DNA from: Halothermothrix orenii H 168
GTDB taxonomy: Bacteria; Bacillota; Halanaerobiia; Halanaerobiales; Halothermotrichaceae
NCBI RefSeq assembly: GCF_000020485.1
Contig: NC_011899.1
Span: 1,210,501 to 1,274,500, forward strand
DNA: 64,000 nt
Direction of reading: 5' to 3'
Position numbers and translations under genes: made by a program
Shown: piece by piece, positions 35,083-44,937 of the stretch
Layout of the letters: every line of letters begins with the position of its first letter
How positions within the stretch are numbered: position 1 is the first letter of the stretch
Notes under the pieces: model-generated
Databases searched by the model: none
The model's input: only the letters and a program-made list of their open reading frames with translations
What the model was told of the DNA's origin: nothing

Positions 35083-36658
35083 AGTACTGGTAAGTGATAA
35101 TATATCTCCCAAGGGAATAGAAATTCTTGAACAGGAAGCAGATGTTACCTTTAATCCCGATCTTTCGCGGGAAGAATTCCTTGATATAATTGGTGAATAT
35201 GATGGATTAATAGTTAGAAGTATGACTGAAGTTGATAAAGAGGCCCTGGATAAGGCCAGAAACTTAAAGGTAATCGGAAGAGCAGGTACGGGTTATGACA
35301 ACATTGATATTGAAGAAGCGAGCAAAAGAGGAATAATAGTTTTCAATACCCCAACCGGAAATACTATTTCTGCAGTGGAACACACTATCGGAATGATGCT
35401 GGCCTTATCAAGGAACATACCACAGGCAAATCAAGCCCTTCATGAGGGGATCTGGGACAGAAAAAAATACATGGGGGTTGAAGTTAAAGGAAAAACCCTC
35501 GGAATTATTGGACTGGGAAGGATCGGTAGTCGGGTTGCTGTTCGAGCCCAGGCCTTTGGTATGAAGGTTATTGCCAATGACCCTTATCTACCACCAGAGA
35601 AAGCAGCTAAAATAAATGTACCCCTGCTCGGATTTAAGGAAGTATTAAAAAAATCTGATTATATAACACTCCATACCCCACTAACTGATGAAACATACCA
35701 TATATTAAGCCATAAAGAATTTGCCATTATGAAAGATAATGTAAGAATTATAAATTGTGCCCGGGGTAAAAACGTAGATACACAAGCCCTGGCAAAGGCC
35801 CTTGCAGAACACAAGGTAGCCGGGGCTGCTATCGATGTTCATGAAGTAGAACCATTACCTGAAGATAATCCTTTACTGAAATATCAAGACAGGGTTATTA
35901 TGACCTGCCACCTTGGTGGTACAACTACAGAAGCCATGGATAATGTCTCTATAGCAGCTGCCGAACAGGTTCTTGATGTCCTGAATAATGGTCTACCTGA
36001 ATCCCCGCTAAATATTCCTTCTATAAACATTCAGGAATACAATAAAGCCAAACCCTATTTGAATCTTGTAAATAAACTGGGAAACTTTATAGCAAAATGG
36101 AAAGGACATGAACGCATTGAGATGATTGAAGCTGAATATGGTGGAGAAGTTATTGGTCATGACCTGAAACCATTTACAACAAGTCTTATTAAAGATATCC
36201 TTGATCCTATCCTGGATAGCCGTGTTAACCTGGTAAATGCTCAGCTGGTTGCTAAAGAACGTGGTATAGAAATTAAAGAAAGCCAGATTAGCAAACCGGA
36301 CGGGGTTAATAACATAATAAGGGTCAGGGTAAAAACAAATAAGGGTAATTATAGTGTGGCTGGAACTAATTTGCCCATTGGGTTAAGGATTATAGAAATT
36401 AATGATTTTCGGATTGACCTTAACCTTGAGGGTAAATTCCTGGTTATCTCCTACCAGGATAAACCGGGGGTAATTGGTAAGGTAGGTAGCATTTTAGGTC
36501 AGGATAATGTGAACATTGCCAGTATGCAGGTTGGAAGAAAATCATATGGTGGGCAGGCCATAATGATAATACAGACCGATAATAAACCTTCAAAAGCAAC
36601 TATGGAAAAAATAAATAAAAATATAGAGTTAACAGATTTAACATATCTGGAAATATAA
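35075..36658 (+). CDS. serA: D-3-phosphoglycerate dehydrogenase
   Basis: 527 residues from ATG 35075; TTG 35066 is in the ribosome site. Three domains: catalytic/NAD-binding (residues 1-310; [45 protein letters not shown]), the allosteric substrate-binding domain (about 320-450) and a C-terminal ACT domain ([19 protein letters not shown]). First enzyme of serine biosynthesis, usually feedback-regulated by serine through ACT. In operon with the aminotransferase. Confidence 0.95.
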   Translation: MYKVLVSDNISPKGIEILEQEADVTFNPDLSREEFLDIIGEYDGLIVRSMTEVDKEALDKARNLKVIGRAGTGYDNIDIEEASKRGIIVFNTPTGNTISAVEHTIGMMLALSRNIPQANQALHEGIWDRKKYMGVEVKGKTLGIIGLGRIGSRVAVRAQAFGMKVIANDPYLPPEKAAKINVPLLGFKEVLKKSDYITLHTPLTDETYHILSHKEFAIMKDNVRIINCARGKNVDTQALAKALAEHKVAGAAIDVHEVEPLPEDNPLLKYQDRVIMTCHLGGTTTEAMDNVSIAAAEQVLDVLNNGLPESPLNIPSINIQEYNKAKPYLNLVNKLGNFIAKWKGHERIEMIEAEYGGEVIGHDLKPFTTSLIKDILDPILDSRVNLVNAQLVAKERGIEIKESQISKPDGVNNIIRVRVKTNKGNYSVAGTNLPIGLRIIEINDFRIDLNLEGKFLVISYQDKPGVIGKVGSILGQDNVNIASMQVGRKSYGGQAIMIIQTDNKPSKATMEKINKNIELTDLTYLEI

Positions 36659-36838
36659 CTACAATATTAAATTATGACAGTTATTTTTAAGTATTTAAAT
36701 TTTTCTAAAAATAACATGTAAAAAGATTTTGTTACCTTAAATTAGCTGATAATTATAAAATATGTTCTTAACAACTAAAAAAATATGTGTGATAACCAAT
36801 ATACCATCCAAAAACTAAAAAAACAAAATGGAATTAAA

Positions 36839-37498
36839 TTATTTAAAAACAAATCTGTTGACCAGGTCACCGGATTTAGTAAATTCATACAGAGCCTTGA
36901 AATATTTTCCCTGTTCATAATAGGTTAATCCCAGGAGCAGGTGAGAGTATTTGTTACTTTTCATCTTGATAGCCTTTTTCAAAATATCTTCAGCCTGATC
37001 ATAAAAATCAAGTTCCAGTAAAGTAGCTGCCAGGTAATTTTTCATCCAGACATTGTCTGGATCAAGTTTTACTATCCTTTCAAAATATGTTTTAGCCTTT
37101 TTATGGTTATTGTTTATTGAAGCGCTGAAGGCAGCATAATTAAGGAGCATTAAATTATTACGGTTCTCTTTATGGCCTAACCTTTCCAGGTAAGGTTTTA
37201 TCTCTTTATTAAACTGTTGTGTCGAAATCCTGTTAGAAATACCCTGAATATAGTTATATGACTTCTCGATTTCTCCCAGGTTGGCCATGGCTATAGCCAG
37301 GCGGAAACTATAAAGTATGTTATCCGGGTCCTGTTTAAGGATTAAATTAGCCTGATTTTTAACAGAATTCCAGTCAATTTTAGAAGAAGTGTTTGCCGTA
37401 ACTATATTAAAACCAGTTGTCAATGTTAATATATTAATTACAGTAAAATAAATTATAAAAATGAGTATTAATCTCCTGTTCTTTATTCTGGTATTAAT
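36839..37498 (-). CDS. Exported TPR protein, probable ATT start
   Basis: The TTG at 37423 would begin inside a hydrophobic stretch. The frame is open to ATT 37498, seven bases after GGGGGG, giving 219 residues with a textbook signal peptide (MNTRIKNRRLILIFIIYF, then a core to VTA-NTSS). The mature part is a TPR solenoid (ANLILKQDPDNILYSFRLAI, KAKTYFERIVKLDPDNVWMK, QAEDILKKAIKM). Secreted or periplasmic TPR adaptor of unknown partner. The ATG at 37505-37503 is in another frame and yields six residues. Confidence 0.75.
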   Translation of the reverse strand: MNTRIKNRRLILIFIIYFTVINILTLTTGFNIVTANTSSKIDWNSVKNQANLILKQDPDNILYSFRLAIAMANLGEIEKSYNYIQGISNRISTQQFNKEIKPYLERLGHKENRNNLMLLNYAAFSASINNNHKKAKTYFERIVKLDPDNVWMKNYLAATLLELDFYDQAEDILKKAIKMKSNKYSHLLLGLTYYEQGKYFKALYEFTKSGDLVNRFVFK

Positions 37499-37843
37499 CT
37501 CATTTCCCCCCTATACTAATAAAACATTTATATTTTACCATTATAATTTGAATTCAATGTTTTTACTCTGTAACACAATTATATCATGGTTACCATGTAA
37601 TTGTATGATCAGTTAAGAAAAGGTGAAATATAAAAATAATTGAGGTATATTATAAAATTCTCGAAAATTATCTTAATTTCCTGCCTGATAAATACCCGAT
37701 TTTCCTTAATCAGGGTGTTTTTCTAGATTAAAAACATTATAAAAACCGTTTTAAAATTTAAAAAACCTGTCCCCTCTGTGTCAGTTAACAGAGAATCTGT
37801 AAAATTACAGATAAAGGGACAGGTCTTTATTTTACTTAAAGTT
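37499..37843. other. Intergenic region between dapL and the TPR gene
   Basis: AT-rich, 345 bases. A hairpin around CATGGTTACCATG (37585-37597) and a plus-strand stem ACCCGATT...AATCAGGGT followed by GTTTTT (37697-37722) are present without an assigned gene. The dapL terminator occupies 37765-37824. No coding signal. Confidence 0.5.
37757..37824 (-). terminator. Branched terminator of the hfq-dapF-dapL operon
   Basis: On the minus strand ACCTGTCCC (37824-37816) pairs with GGGACAGGT (37773-37765), followed by TTTTTTAAAT. Two short hairpins sit inside the stem (TCTGT/ACAGA and CTCTG/CAGAG), so the RNA should form a three-way structure. Confidence 0.8.
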
Positions 37844-39013
37844 TTATTTAAATTTTATATCACTATTTTTAAGTCTTTCTAAAGCTTCTTTTATACGCTC
37901 TTCTGTTACTGTTAATGCAATTCTGACATACCCTTCACCGAATTCCCCGTAACCATTACCGGGTGTAAAGAATATCCCGGTTTTTTCAAAAACATGTGTG
38001 GAGAATTCAGTGGAATTATAGCCTTCAGGTACTTTAGCCCAGATATAGAAGGTGGCTTTATTTACAGGGACTTCCCAGCCCAGTTCACGCAGGCCTTCTA
38101 CCAGTAAGTCTCTCCTTTTAGAATATAATTCTGTCATTTTTTCAATATTATCTTCAGGGCCTGTCAGGGCTTCAATTCCAGCATACTGAATAGCTTCAAA
38201 TATACCGGAATCAATGTTTGTTTTGATTCTTCCTAAAGATTCTATCACATCAGAACGACCAACTGCCCAGCCTACTCTCCAGCCGGTCATATTAAAGGGT
38301 TTGGAAAGAGAATTAAATTCGATGCCAACCTTTTTTGCTCCTTCAAACTGCATAAAACTGGGAGGATTATATCCATCAAGGCCAATTTCACTATAGGCGG
38401 CATCATGGGCAATTATTATATCATATTTATCGGCAAAATCAATCAATTCTTCATAAAACTCCTCAGGAGCAATTGCCCCGGTCGGATTGTTGGGATAGTT
38501 TATAAAAAAGAGTTTAGCTTTTCTGGCGATATCTTCATCGATTGCTTTAAGGTCAGGTAGGAAATTATTTTCTTCAACTAATGGAACCTGAACCGGTTTT
38601 CCTCCTGCCAGCAAAACTGAAGTCTTATAGACAGGATACCCGGGATCAGGTACAAGGGCTATATCACCGGGGTTTATATAACAAAAAGGAAGATGGGCTA
38701 TCCCCTCTTTAGAACCAATTAAAGAAACAACCTCTTTATCAGGATCTAACTCCCTACCATAGTTATTTTTATACCAGTCAGCAACTGTTTTACGGTATTC
38801 ATACATCCCTTCATAAGAGGGGTAACTGTGAGTAGAAGGGTCTTTAACAGCCTCTATCATTTTATTTATTATATTATCAGGTGTTGGTTGATCCGGATCT
38901 CCAATTCCGAAACTGATTACATCTACTCCCTCTTTTTTTGCTCTGGCAATCATTTTATCAATTTCTGCGAATAAATATGGCGGCAGGTTTTTAATTCTAT
39001 CAGCATTTTCCAT
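37844..39013 (-). CDS. dapL: LL-diaminopimelate aminotransferase
   Basis: 389 residues of aminotransferase fold type I. SFGIGDPDQPTPDNI near the N-terminus, FINYPNNPTGA, HDAAYSEIG and the PLP lysine in FNSLSKPFNMTGWRVG are visible. Length, these motifs and the gene being 3 bases from dapF point to DapL, which converts tetrahydrodipicolinate directly to LL-diaminopimelate; DapF then gives the meso form for lysine and peptidoglycan. A general aspartate aminotransferase is the alternative. Confidence 0.88.
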   Translation of the reverse strand: MENADRIKNLPPYLFAEIDKMIARAKKEGVDVISFGIGDPDQPTPDNIINKMIEAVKDPSTHSYPSYEGMYEYRKTVADWYKNNYGRELDPDKEVVSLIGSKEGIAHLPFCYINPGDIALVPDPGYPVYKTSVLLAGGKPVQVPLVEENNFLPDLKAIDEDIARKAKLFFINYPNNPTGAIAPEEFYEELIDFADKYDIIIAHDAAYSEIGLDGYNPPSFMQFEGAKKVGIEFNSLSKPFNMTGWRVGWAVGRSDVIESLGRIKTNIDSGIFEAIQYAGIEALTGPEDNIEKMTELYSKRRDLLVEGLRELGWEVPVNKATFYIWAKVPEGYNSTEFSTHVFEKTGIFFTPGNGYGEFGEGYVRIALTVTEERIKEALERLKNSDIKFK

Positions 39014-39016
39014 TGC

Positions 39017-39871
39017 TTATCCCTCCTGTATTACGATTTTTCCTGTGTAAACACTCTCTGCAGGACCTGTCATAAATACATCCTGTTCCTGCCATTCAAT
39101 ATTAAGGTCTCCCCCGGGCAAGTGTACAGTCACCATGTTTTTGAGGAGACCATTTTTAATACCAGCTACTACTGAGGCACAGGCTCCAGTACCACAGGCC
39201 AGGGTTATTCCACTACCCCTTTCCCAGACCCTCATAATAATTTCATCTTCGGATTGAATCTGAATAAACTCTACATTGGTTTTTTGAGGAAACAGCGGAT
39301 TGTGTTCTATTTCCTGACCCCAGGTTGAAACCGGTATCTGGTTTACATCTTCTACAAATATAATAGTATGGGGGTTACCCATCGAAACACAATTAATGTT
39401 TAACTTCTTATTTCCTATTTTTAATGGGAAATTTTTAACATAATCAAGCTCATCTTCTATATTAACAGGAATTTCTTCTGATTTAAAATGAGGCCTTCCC
39501 ATATTTACTTTTATTAGACTCTTATCACCATTATAAGATACTATCTCAGGAGTTATAATACCGGCCAGGGTTTCAATTTTAAGTACATCCCTGGTAGTCA
39601 AATTATTTTCCCGGAGATAGTGGGCAAAACATCGAATGCCATTTCCACACATTTCAGCCTCACTACCGTCAGCATTGAAGATCCTCATTCTAAAGTCATG
39701 TTCAACACTCTCCGGTGGTAACACAATAATTAAACCATCTGCACCTATTGAAAAATGTCTGCGGCATAATTGTCTGGCAAGCTTACTAAAATCTAAATCA
39801 GGATAGTTACTACCATTTACCATAATAAAATCATTTCCAGTTCCATGCATTTTTGTAAAACTTAGTTCCAT
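39017..39871 (-). CDS. dapF: Diaminopimelate epimerase
   Basis: 284 residues. Both catalytic cysteines are present, in EMCGNGIRCFAHYL (about residue 75) and LACGTGACASVVAG (about 220). The N-terminus MELSFTKMHGTGNDFIMVN is typical. It interconverts LL- and meso-diaminopimelate. Starts 13 bases after hfq and precedes dapL, so one operon. Confidence 0.97.
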   Translation of the reverse strand: MELSFTKMHGTGNDFIMVNGSNYPDLDFSKLARQLCRRHFSIGADGLIIVLPPESVEHDFRMRIFNADGSEAEMCGNGIRCFAHYLRENNLTTRDVLKIETLAGIITPEIVSYNGDKSLIKVNMGRPHFKSEEIPVNIEDELDYVKNFPLKIGNKKLNINCVSMGNPHTIIFVEDVNQIPVSTWGQEIEHNPLFPQKTNVEFIQIQSEDEIIMRVWERGSGITLACGTGACASVVAGIKNGLLKNMVTVHLPGGDLNIEWQEQDVFMTGPAESVYTGKIVIQEG

Positions 39872-39884
39872 TTAATACCCACCT

Positions 39885-40115
39885 TTACTCTGAACTTAAC
39901 TGGATATCCACCTTTTCCTGTGGTATGATAGTTGAAATTGCATGTTTATACACCATCTGGTCCTTTCCTTCACTGTTAATTAAAATAGTAAAATTATCAA
40001 AACCGGTAACTTTACCTTTGATTTGAAAGCCATTAACAAGGTATATAACTACCGGAACATTCTTTTTCCTGACCTGATTTAAAAGGTTATCCTGAAGATT
40101 AAACTGGTTTTTCAT
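39885..40115 (-). CDS. hfq: RNA chaperone Hfq
   Basis: 76 residues, the normal Firmicute length. Sm1 motif [21 protein letters not shown] and Sm2 KHAISTIIP are intact; the distal and proximal RNA-binding residues (Q8-region NLQDNLLNQ, and YKHA) are present. Hfq binds small RNAs and poly-A tails. In Bacillus hfq follows miaA; here a block of about 4.8 kb including trkAH and spoVK separates them, while dapF-dapL follow hfq. Confidence 0.95.
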   Translation of the reverse strand: MKNQFNLQDNLLNQVRKKNVPVVIYLVNGFQIKGKVTGFDNFTILINSEGKDQMVYKHAISTIIPQEKVDIQLSSE

Positions 40116-40186
40116 AATAAGATGCTCCCTTCTATTTCTGTTATACTTTTTATTCTACATTTTTATAAAAAGTCCTGCTTAAATTT

Positions 40187-40369
40187 TCATTTTTTATCAC
40201 CACATATTAAACAATGCCCCCTCTCCAGACTTTTTTGTAATATATTGAGAGGAGCTTTTGTATAACCATGCCTGTATCCCTTCCTGTAACCAGATTTAAA
40301 CCCCAGATTATATCCGATAATAAAACCTAATAAAACACTGAGTATTACAAAAAATATCATTTTAATCAA
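40187..40369 (-). CDS. Small membrane protein with C-terminal CxxC
   Basis: 60 residues. One N-terminal helix (FFVILSVLLGFIIGYNLGF), then a Gly/Tyr-rich basic segment GYRKGYRHGYTKAP, and the end HCLICGDKK with a CxxC. Starts TTG 40369 overlapping the stop of the previous gene by four bases (TTGA), or ATG 40360. Unrecognised; cotranscribed with the UbiA-like gene. Confidence 0.6.
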   Translation of the reverse strand: MIKMIFFVILSVLLGFIIGYNLGFKSGYRKGYRHGYTKAPLNILQKSLERGHCLICGDKK

Positions 40370-40950
40370 CTCATCTTTAAATTATGAGAATATAATTTAT
40401 ATAATTGCCAGAATAAAAGATACAGAGTAGTGGAGGCTATAACAAAATAAATAAGTTTAACTGGAAAAAACTTAAGACTGATTATTAATAATATCATAAA
40501 AAATGCTGTAGCCGTAGGAAACCCCATTACATCAAGTATATTATTTTTTTCTTTATATTTATCATACCTGTAATCGATAAAATCATCAACAATCTGTAAT
40601 CCGGTTATGAGGATTATAGCAGATAAAGTCTGAAGCCATGAAAAAAATATAACACTCAGAATAAAAACAAAAATACTTTCCTGCCATGATTTTAATTTAC
40701 TGGGTAGAACATAATTATTTATTTTAGCCATCCCCACAGTATAGCTGGCCAGAAAGTATGTAGCCGCTTCTTTAAAGTTAAGGGCAAGGGCTATAACAAT
40801 AATAATTAAAGAATATGGTAGGACACCTCTATCCAGTACCCTTACAATATTAATCTCTTCTTTTAAGTTATCTATATCAATGTCCAGATAATCGTCCATA
40901 ATTTTAATAACAAGGCCTACTAAAAAAATACTAAAAAACCTTTTAAACAT
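40366..40950 (-). CDS. Small polytopic membrane protein, UbiA-like
   Basis: 194 residues and about six to seven membrane helices. Two aspartate-rich segments, MDDYLDIDID near residue 18 and VDDFIDYRYDKY near residue 120, have the shape of the DxxxD motifs of UbiA-type prenyltransferases, but the protein is shorter than typical UbiA (about 290). It overlaps the GTPase gene and the 60-residue gene by a few bases. Function unknown. Confidence 0.6.
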   Translation of the reverse strand: MFKRFFSIFLVGLVIKIMDDYLDIDIDNLKEEINIVRVLDRGVLPYSLIIIVIALALNFKEAATYFLASYTVGMAKINNYVLPSKLKSWQESIFVFILSVIFFSWLQTLSAIILITGLQIVDDFIDYRYDKYKEKNNILDVMGFPTATAFFMILLIISLKFFPVKLIYFVIASTTLYLLFWQLYKLYSHNLKMS

Positions 40951-41548
40951 AACTTAACACCAGCTTTTTTACTTCTTTAAAACCATATTTATAAAGGGCA
41001 GAGATCGGTATTATCACCTTGTCATTAATAACATTCTTCAGGAGATTTACCCTGTCTTTTACGGTCTTGAGGTCTACCTTATTGGCCAGGATAGCATAAT
41101 TTTTTTCTAGACTGGCATAATTCATGATCATTTTATCAACAGACTGGAGTAACTCATCACTATTCATATTTAACTGGGTTAAATCTATTATATGTAATAT
41201 AAGATCACTGTTTTTAATCAATCTTATGGTCGTAGCCATGGCCAGTCTAACTTCATATTCAGGATGAATACCATCACCGAGCCCACAGCTATCGATAATT
41301 TTTAGCTTTTTAATTACTTTACCGGACGGAATTTCTATATCTATAGACTGGACCGAATCGGTAAAGTTACTCTCCGGTGATACCAGTTGTTCTCTTGCTT
41401 CTGTGACTGAATAACTTCTAATAGATGTATAACCGGCCGGTTGTTTAATACTTAATTTTAACCTATCAAGACCCAGGTATTCTGCAAAATTAATTACAAA
41501 ACAGGTTTTACCGACATTAGGCATCCCCGTTACCAGACAATCGGTCAT
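40943..41548 (-). CDS. Era/TrmE-type small GTPase
   Basis: 201 residues: G1 GMPNVGKT at residues 8-15, G3 DSCGLGDG and G4 NKVDL near residue 157; ISALYKYG gives G5. The closest named folds are Era/Obg-like GTPases, but no RNA-binding domain follows. It overlaps spoVK by 32 bases and the UbiA-like gene by eight, so the three are translated together. Function unknown; the operon suggests a sporulation or membrane role. Confidence 0.8.
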   Translation of the reverse strand: MTDCLVTGMPNVGKTCFVINFAEYLGLDRLKLSIKQPAGYTSIRSYSVTEAREQLVSPESNFTDSVQSIDIEIPSGKVIKKLKIIDSCGLGDGIHPEYEVRLAMATTIRLIKNSDLILHIIDLTQLNMNSDELLQSVDKMIMNYASLEKNYAILANKVDLKTVKDRVNLLKNVINDKVIIPISALYKYGFKEVKKLVLSYV

Positions 41549-42563
41549 TAGACCCTACACCCCCGGACAGGTCTTCCTCTTTTATCAGCATCAGAGTCTT
41601 TTTATTTATAACTTTCTGCTCTATAACCCTTTGGGCATGATGTCTTATCGTATCCTCGACCATATTGCGTACTGTTCGGGCATTACCTCTGATACTGTCT
41701 TCTTTGTTAAGAATATGGGTAAGAACTCGATATATATAATGTTTACTGTTTTCACTTAATATATATTCACGCTCGGCAAACATTAATTCCGCTATTTTTA
41801 CCAGTTCATCAACAGAATAATCAGGAAAATCAAGTTGAATAGCAAAACGGGAGCGGAGGCCGGGGTTTGCATCTAAAAAGAATTCCATTTCTCTGGGGTA
41901 ACCGGCCAGGATTATAATAAGTTTATCTTTATAATCTTCCATTGCTTTAACCATGGTATCAATTGCTTCTTTCCCAAAGTCCTTTTCTCCTCCCCTGGCC
42001 AGGGAATATGCTTCATCAATAAATAAAATCCCACCGAGGGCCTTCTGAATTACCTTTTTAGTTTTCTGGGCTGTATGCCCGATATATTCACCAACGAGAT
42101 CAGCCCGTTCTACTTCTATCAAGTCACCTGTTTCAAGAAGACCGAGTTCCTTGAAAACACGTCCCAGCAACCTGGCCATGGTAGTCTTTCCTGTACCAGG
42201 GTTGCCCTTAAAGATCATGTGCATAACAACTGGTTCTGTCTTTAGCCCATACTGTTCCCTCATTTTTTGAACCTGAATAAATGAAATATATTCTTTAACG
42301 AGTTTTTTTATCCGGGTTAAACCGACCAGTTTATCCATATCCTTGAGTACCTTTTCTACATTGGTTTTGTTAAAGGGAAGGGAATTACCGGCTGTATCTT
42401 TATTCTTTTCATCACGGGGTGTAAATGCGGTTGAATTAGATGATTGTCTATAGTCATCCAATTCCATCAATAATTTAAAAGCCCGGGGAATTGTTATTTC
42501 CCCTTTTTTTAAACGTTCCAGTATTGTCTTCTGATCCAGGTTATTATAGTTTTTAATATACAT
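41517..42563 (-). CDS. spoVK: SpoVK-like AAA ATPase (CbxX/CfqX family)
   Basis: 348 residues; AAA core from residue 80. Walker A GNPGTGKTTMAR, Walker B GGILFIDEAYSLA, sensor and arginine finger PGLRSRFAIQLDFPDYS. SpoVK is a Bacillus sporulation protein encoded near hfq, and the location here agrees. N-terminal 75 residues are a helical region with a leucine-rich start (QKTILERLKKGEITIPRAFK). Sporulation role is by homology and neighbourhood. Confidence 0.87.
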   Translation of the reverse strand: MYIKNYNNLDQKTILERLKKGEITIPRAFKLLMELDDYRQSSNSTAFTPRDEKNKDTAGNSLPFNKTNVEKVLKDMDKLVGLTRIKKLVKEYISFIQVQKMREQYGLKTEPVVMHMIFKGNPGTGKTTMARLLGRVFKELGLLETGDLIEVERADLVGEYIGHTAQKTKKVIQKALGGILFIDEAYSLARGGEKDFGKEAIDTMVKAMEDYKDKLIIILAGYPREMEFFLDANPGLRSRFAIQLDFPDYSVDELVKIAELMFAEREYILSENSKHYIYRVLTHILNKEDSIRGNARTVRNMVEDTIRHHAQRVIEQKVINKKTLMLIKEEDLSGGVGSNDRLSGNGDA

Positions 42564-42643
42564 AACCTCACCCCGTATTTTTAAATTGACACATCTATAT
42601 ATTATGAATGGGGTGAGGAAAATGTTAATATGTTATATACTAT

Positions 42644-44127
42644 TTAAGCTTGTTTTTTGATAAGAAAGGAAATATCTTTTATAATTTTTGTAATAGCAAA
42701 TATAATAATTAAAAATTCAAGGCGACCCAGAAACATTCCGATGATTTCAGTCCATAAAATAACACCAGGGGTGCTGGCTGAAGTTAACCCAACTGATAAT
42801 CCAACCGTTCCTAAGGCTGATGCAAATTCAAACATGCTATCCTTTAGAGAATATCCATATGCAAGAAAGATTAAAACCCCTGTAAAATAGGTAATAACAT
42901 AAATAGTAATAAAATTAGCTATTTCCTTTACATGGTGGCTTTTTATATACCACCTGTCTTCCCCTCTCCATACGTAATCTTCTTTAATAACATTTTTGGG
43001 ATAGAAATGATTTCTGATTTCCCAGAATAAAGACTTTAACATTATATAAATTCGAAACTGTTTAATGCCACCGGCAGTAGAACCTGTCCCCCCACCTATT
43101 AACATTAATATGATTATAATCATATTAGCAAAAATCGTCCATTCATTAAAACTAATTGTTGAAAAACCTGTTGTAGATAATGCTGAAATTAACTGAAACG
43201 TTCCAACTCTAATGCTTTTAGTAAAGGAATTGTAAAGGGGAATTAGGGAGACAAACAAAATAACAGGTAGTAATATGCCTAACAATAAACCCATTAATTT
43301 AATTTCTGCATTTCTGAAGAACTTTCTTACCTTCCCTTTTAACAGGGTATAATGGGTGGCAAAATTGATAGTTCCCAAAAACATTAAAATTATTGTAAAA
43401 CTTCAATAGATATACTATCCCATTGACCTATACTTTTTGGTACAGTAGAAAAACCACCGGTGGATATAGCTGCCATTGAATGGTTTATTGCATCAAAAAA
43501 ACTCATTCCAAAAATGTAATAAAGTAAGGTCCCTGTAACTGTATACCCGGTATATATTTGCATAATCATTTTTGTTGACCGTCTAACATGTGGTAATAAC
43601 TGGTCATTTCTACCTTCAGCCTGGTATAGACCCAGGCCCTGCATGGGAAGTATTGATGATAAAGCAATTACTGCCAGTCCAGCTCCACCTAAAAACTGCA
43701 TAAAACTCCTCCAGAAAAGATAGATAGATGGTGTTGTAGTTACATCAATCACTGAAAGACCTGTTGTGGTCCAGCCACTTACAACCTCAAAAATAGCATG
43801 AGTCCAATTCATATTTAAACCCCAGACAAATGGAATAGCAGATAAGATAATGGCAATTATCCAGGAAAATACTACTATAATACCACCTTCCTGCAAGGTT
43901 AAGGAAACATTATTTTTTTGTTTCTTTGTAAGTAAGTACATTAAAAACCCCAATAAAAACCCAAATAAACCAGTAAAAATAAAGTAGGGGGCATAATCAA
44001 GGTCCTGTGGGTAAAATAACAGTAAAAATAAGGGTATTATTATAGATACCCCAACTAACATTACTATAATTCCTGTGTACTTAATAATTAATCTGTAGCG
44101 AAATTTAAGAATATCCAGGTAGTTCAT
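42644..44127 (-). pseudogene. trkH: TrkH potassium transporter, split by a one-base frameshift
   Basis: Two frames, 44127-43390 (245 residues) and 43384-42644 (246 residues), together make one TrkH of about 490 residues. Each half has two of the four P-loop segments: GWTTTGLSVIDV and AAISTGGFST; LSTTGFSTI and SALGTVGLSVG. The first ends IEVLQ; if the T-run at about 43392 had one more T, the fused frame would read EVFTIILMFLGTINF, the usual TrkH sequence. Loss of one T, real or in sequencing, is the simplest account. It lies downstream of a damaged trkA. Confidence 0.88.
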
Positions 44128-44750
44128 TATTCTTCACCACCAAGAGCCTTGACTGCTTTTGCCTGATCCTGGGGCAGGGAAATAACCAGAACTTTATCAC
44201 CTGGTTTAATAATTGTTCCTCCCCTGGGAATTACTATATCACCATTTCTGATTATGCCTCCAAGGACAATACTTAACGGTAAATCTAATTCTTTTACTGT
44301 TTTACCAACTGAAGGGGCATTTTCAGGAATAATAATCTGGGCTACACTTAATTTCCCGTCTTCAAGGGTAATTAAATTACTGATATCCTCAACGGCAACA
44401 TGTTGTTCTATTAAGGAACTTAACAATTGGGTTGTATTAAATATAGATGTTATACCTATTTTCTTAAATAAACATTCATTATCAGGATTATTGACTAGGG
44501 CAGTAGTCCGTTCTACATTAAAATATTTCTGGGCCATTTTACATATAAAGAGATTATCATGGTCTTTAGGTGTTAAAGCAACAAGTATATCAGTTTTATA
44601 CCCCCCTGCATCTTCAAGAATTTGAGGGTCAGAAGCATCCCCATACACAACGTTGGCTTTTAGACTGCGGGCCAGTTCCTTACAATACTGGGGATCTTTA
44701 TTAATAAAAAAAGCCACTCCAGATAGACTGAAGTGGTAGAAATTCTTCAT
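44127..44750 (-). pseudogene. trkA: TrkA/KtrA-type K+ channel regulator lacking its Rossmann N-terminus
   Basis: From FINKDPQYCKELARSLKA onward this is a normal RCK protein (GDASDPQILEDAG; NNPDNECLFKKIG; C-terminal RCK_C with VGKTVKELDLPLSIVLGG). The first about 28 residues with the GxGxxG dinucleotide motif are missing. Instead the frame runs back through the riboswitch terminator hairpin (MKNFYHFSLSGVAFF). So a deletion seems to have removed the gene's own ribosome site, start and N-terminus. Stop and trkH start abut. Probably non-functional. Confidence 0.78.
44704..44737 (-). terminator. Expression-platform terminator of the c-di-AMP riboswitch
   Basis: On the minus strand CCACTTCAG (44736-44728) pairs with CTGGAGTGG (44722-44714) with one G-U, then CTTTTTTTATT. 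It lies inside the 5' end of the truncated trkA frame. Confidence 0.85.
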
Positions 44751-44757
44751 TATCTAT

Positions 44758-44894
44758 CTGTCCTTTTAACGCCTACGAGGTTAGCTGTCGGGTTAGGAGT
44801 AAAAGGTCTCCTTCCAGTAATAATTATATTGATACTGGATTAACCCCATAAAAAACGGGTCCCCCGTTCCCAAAAAAATGGGATTCGGCAACAG
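44758..44894 (-). promoter_or_regulatory. ydaO/yuaA (cyclic di-AMP) riboswitch
   Basis: The minus strand shows every hallmark of the ydaO class: GCCGAATCC near the 5' end, GGGGGACCCG, ATGGGGTTAATCC, GGAAGG and the 3' block CCTAACCCGACAGCTAACC followed by TCGTAGGCG. Distal ends CTGT/ACAG close P1. In Firmicutes it turns off K+ transporter and osmolyte genes when c-di-AMP is bound. It controls trkA-trkH here, through the terminator 25 bases downstream. Confidence 0.96.
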
Positions 44895-44937
44895 ATTTAT
44901 TATATTTAATCATAAATGTATTAAAACATAATTTATT

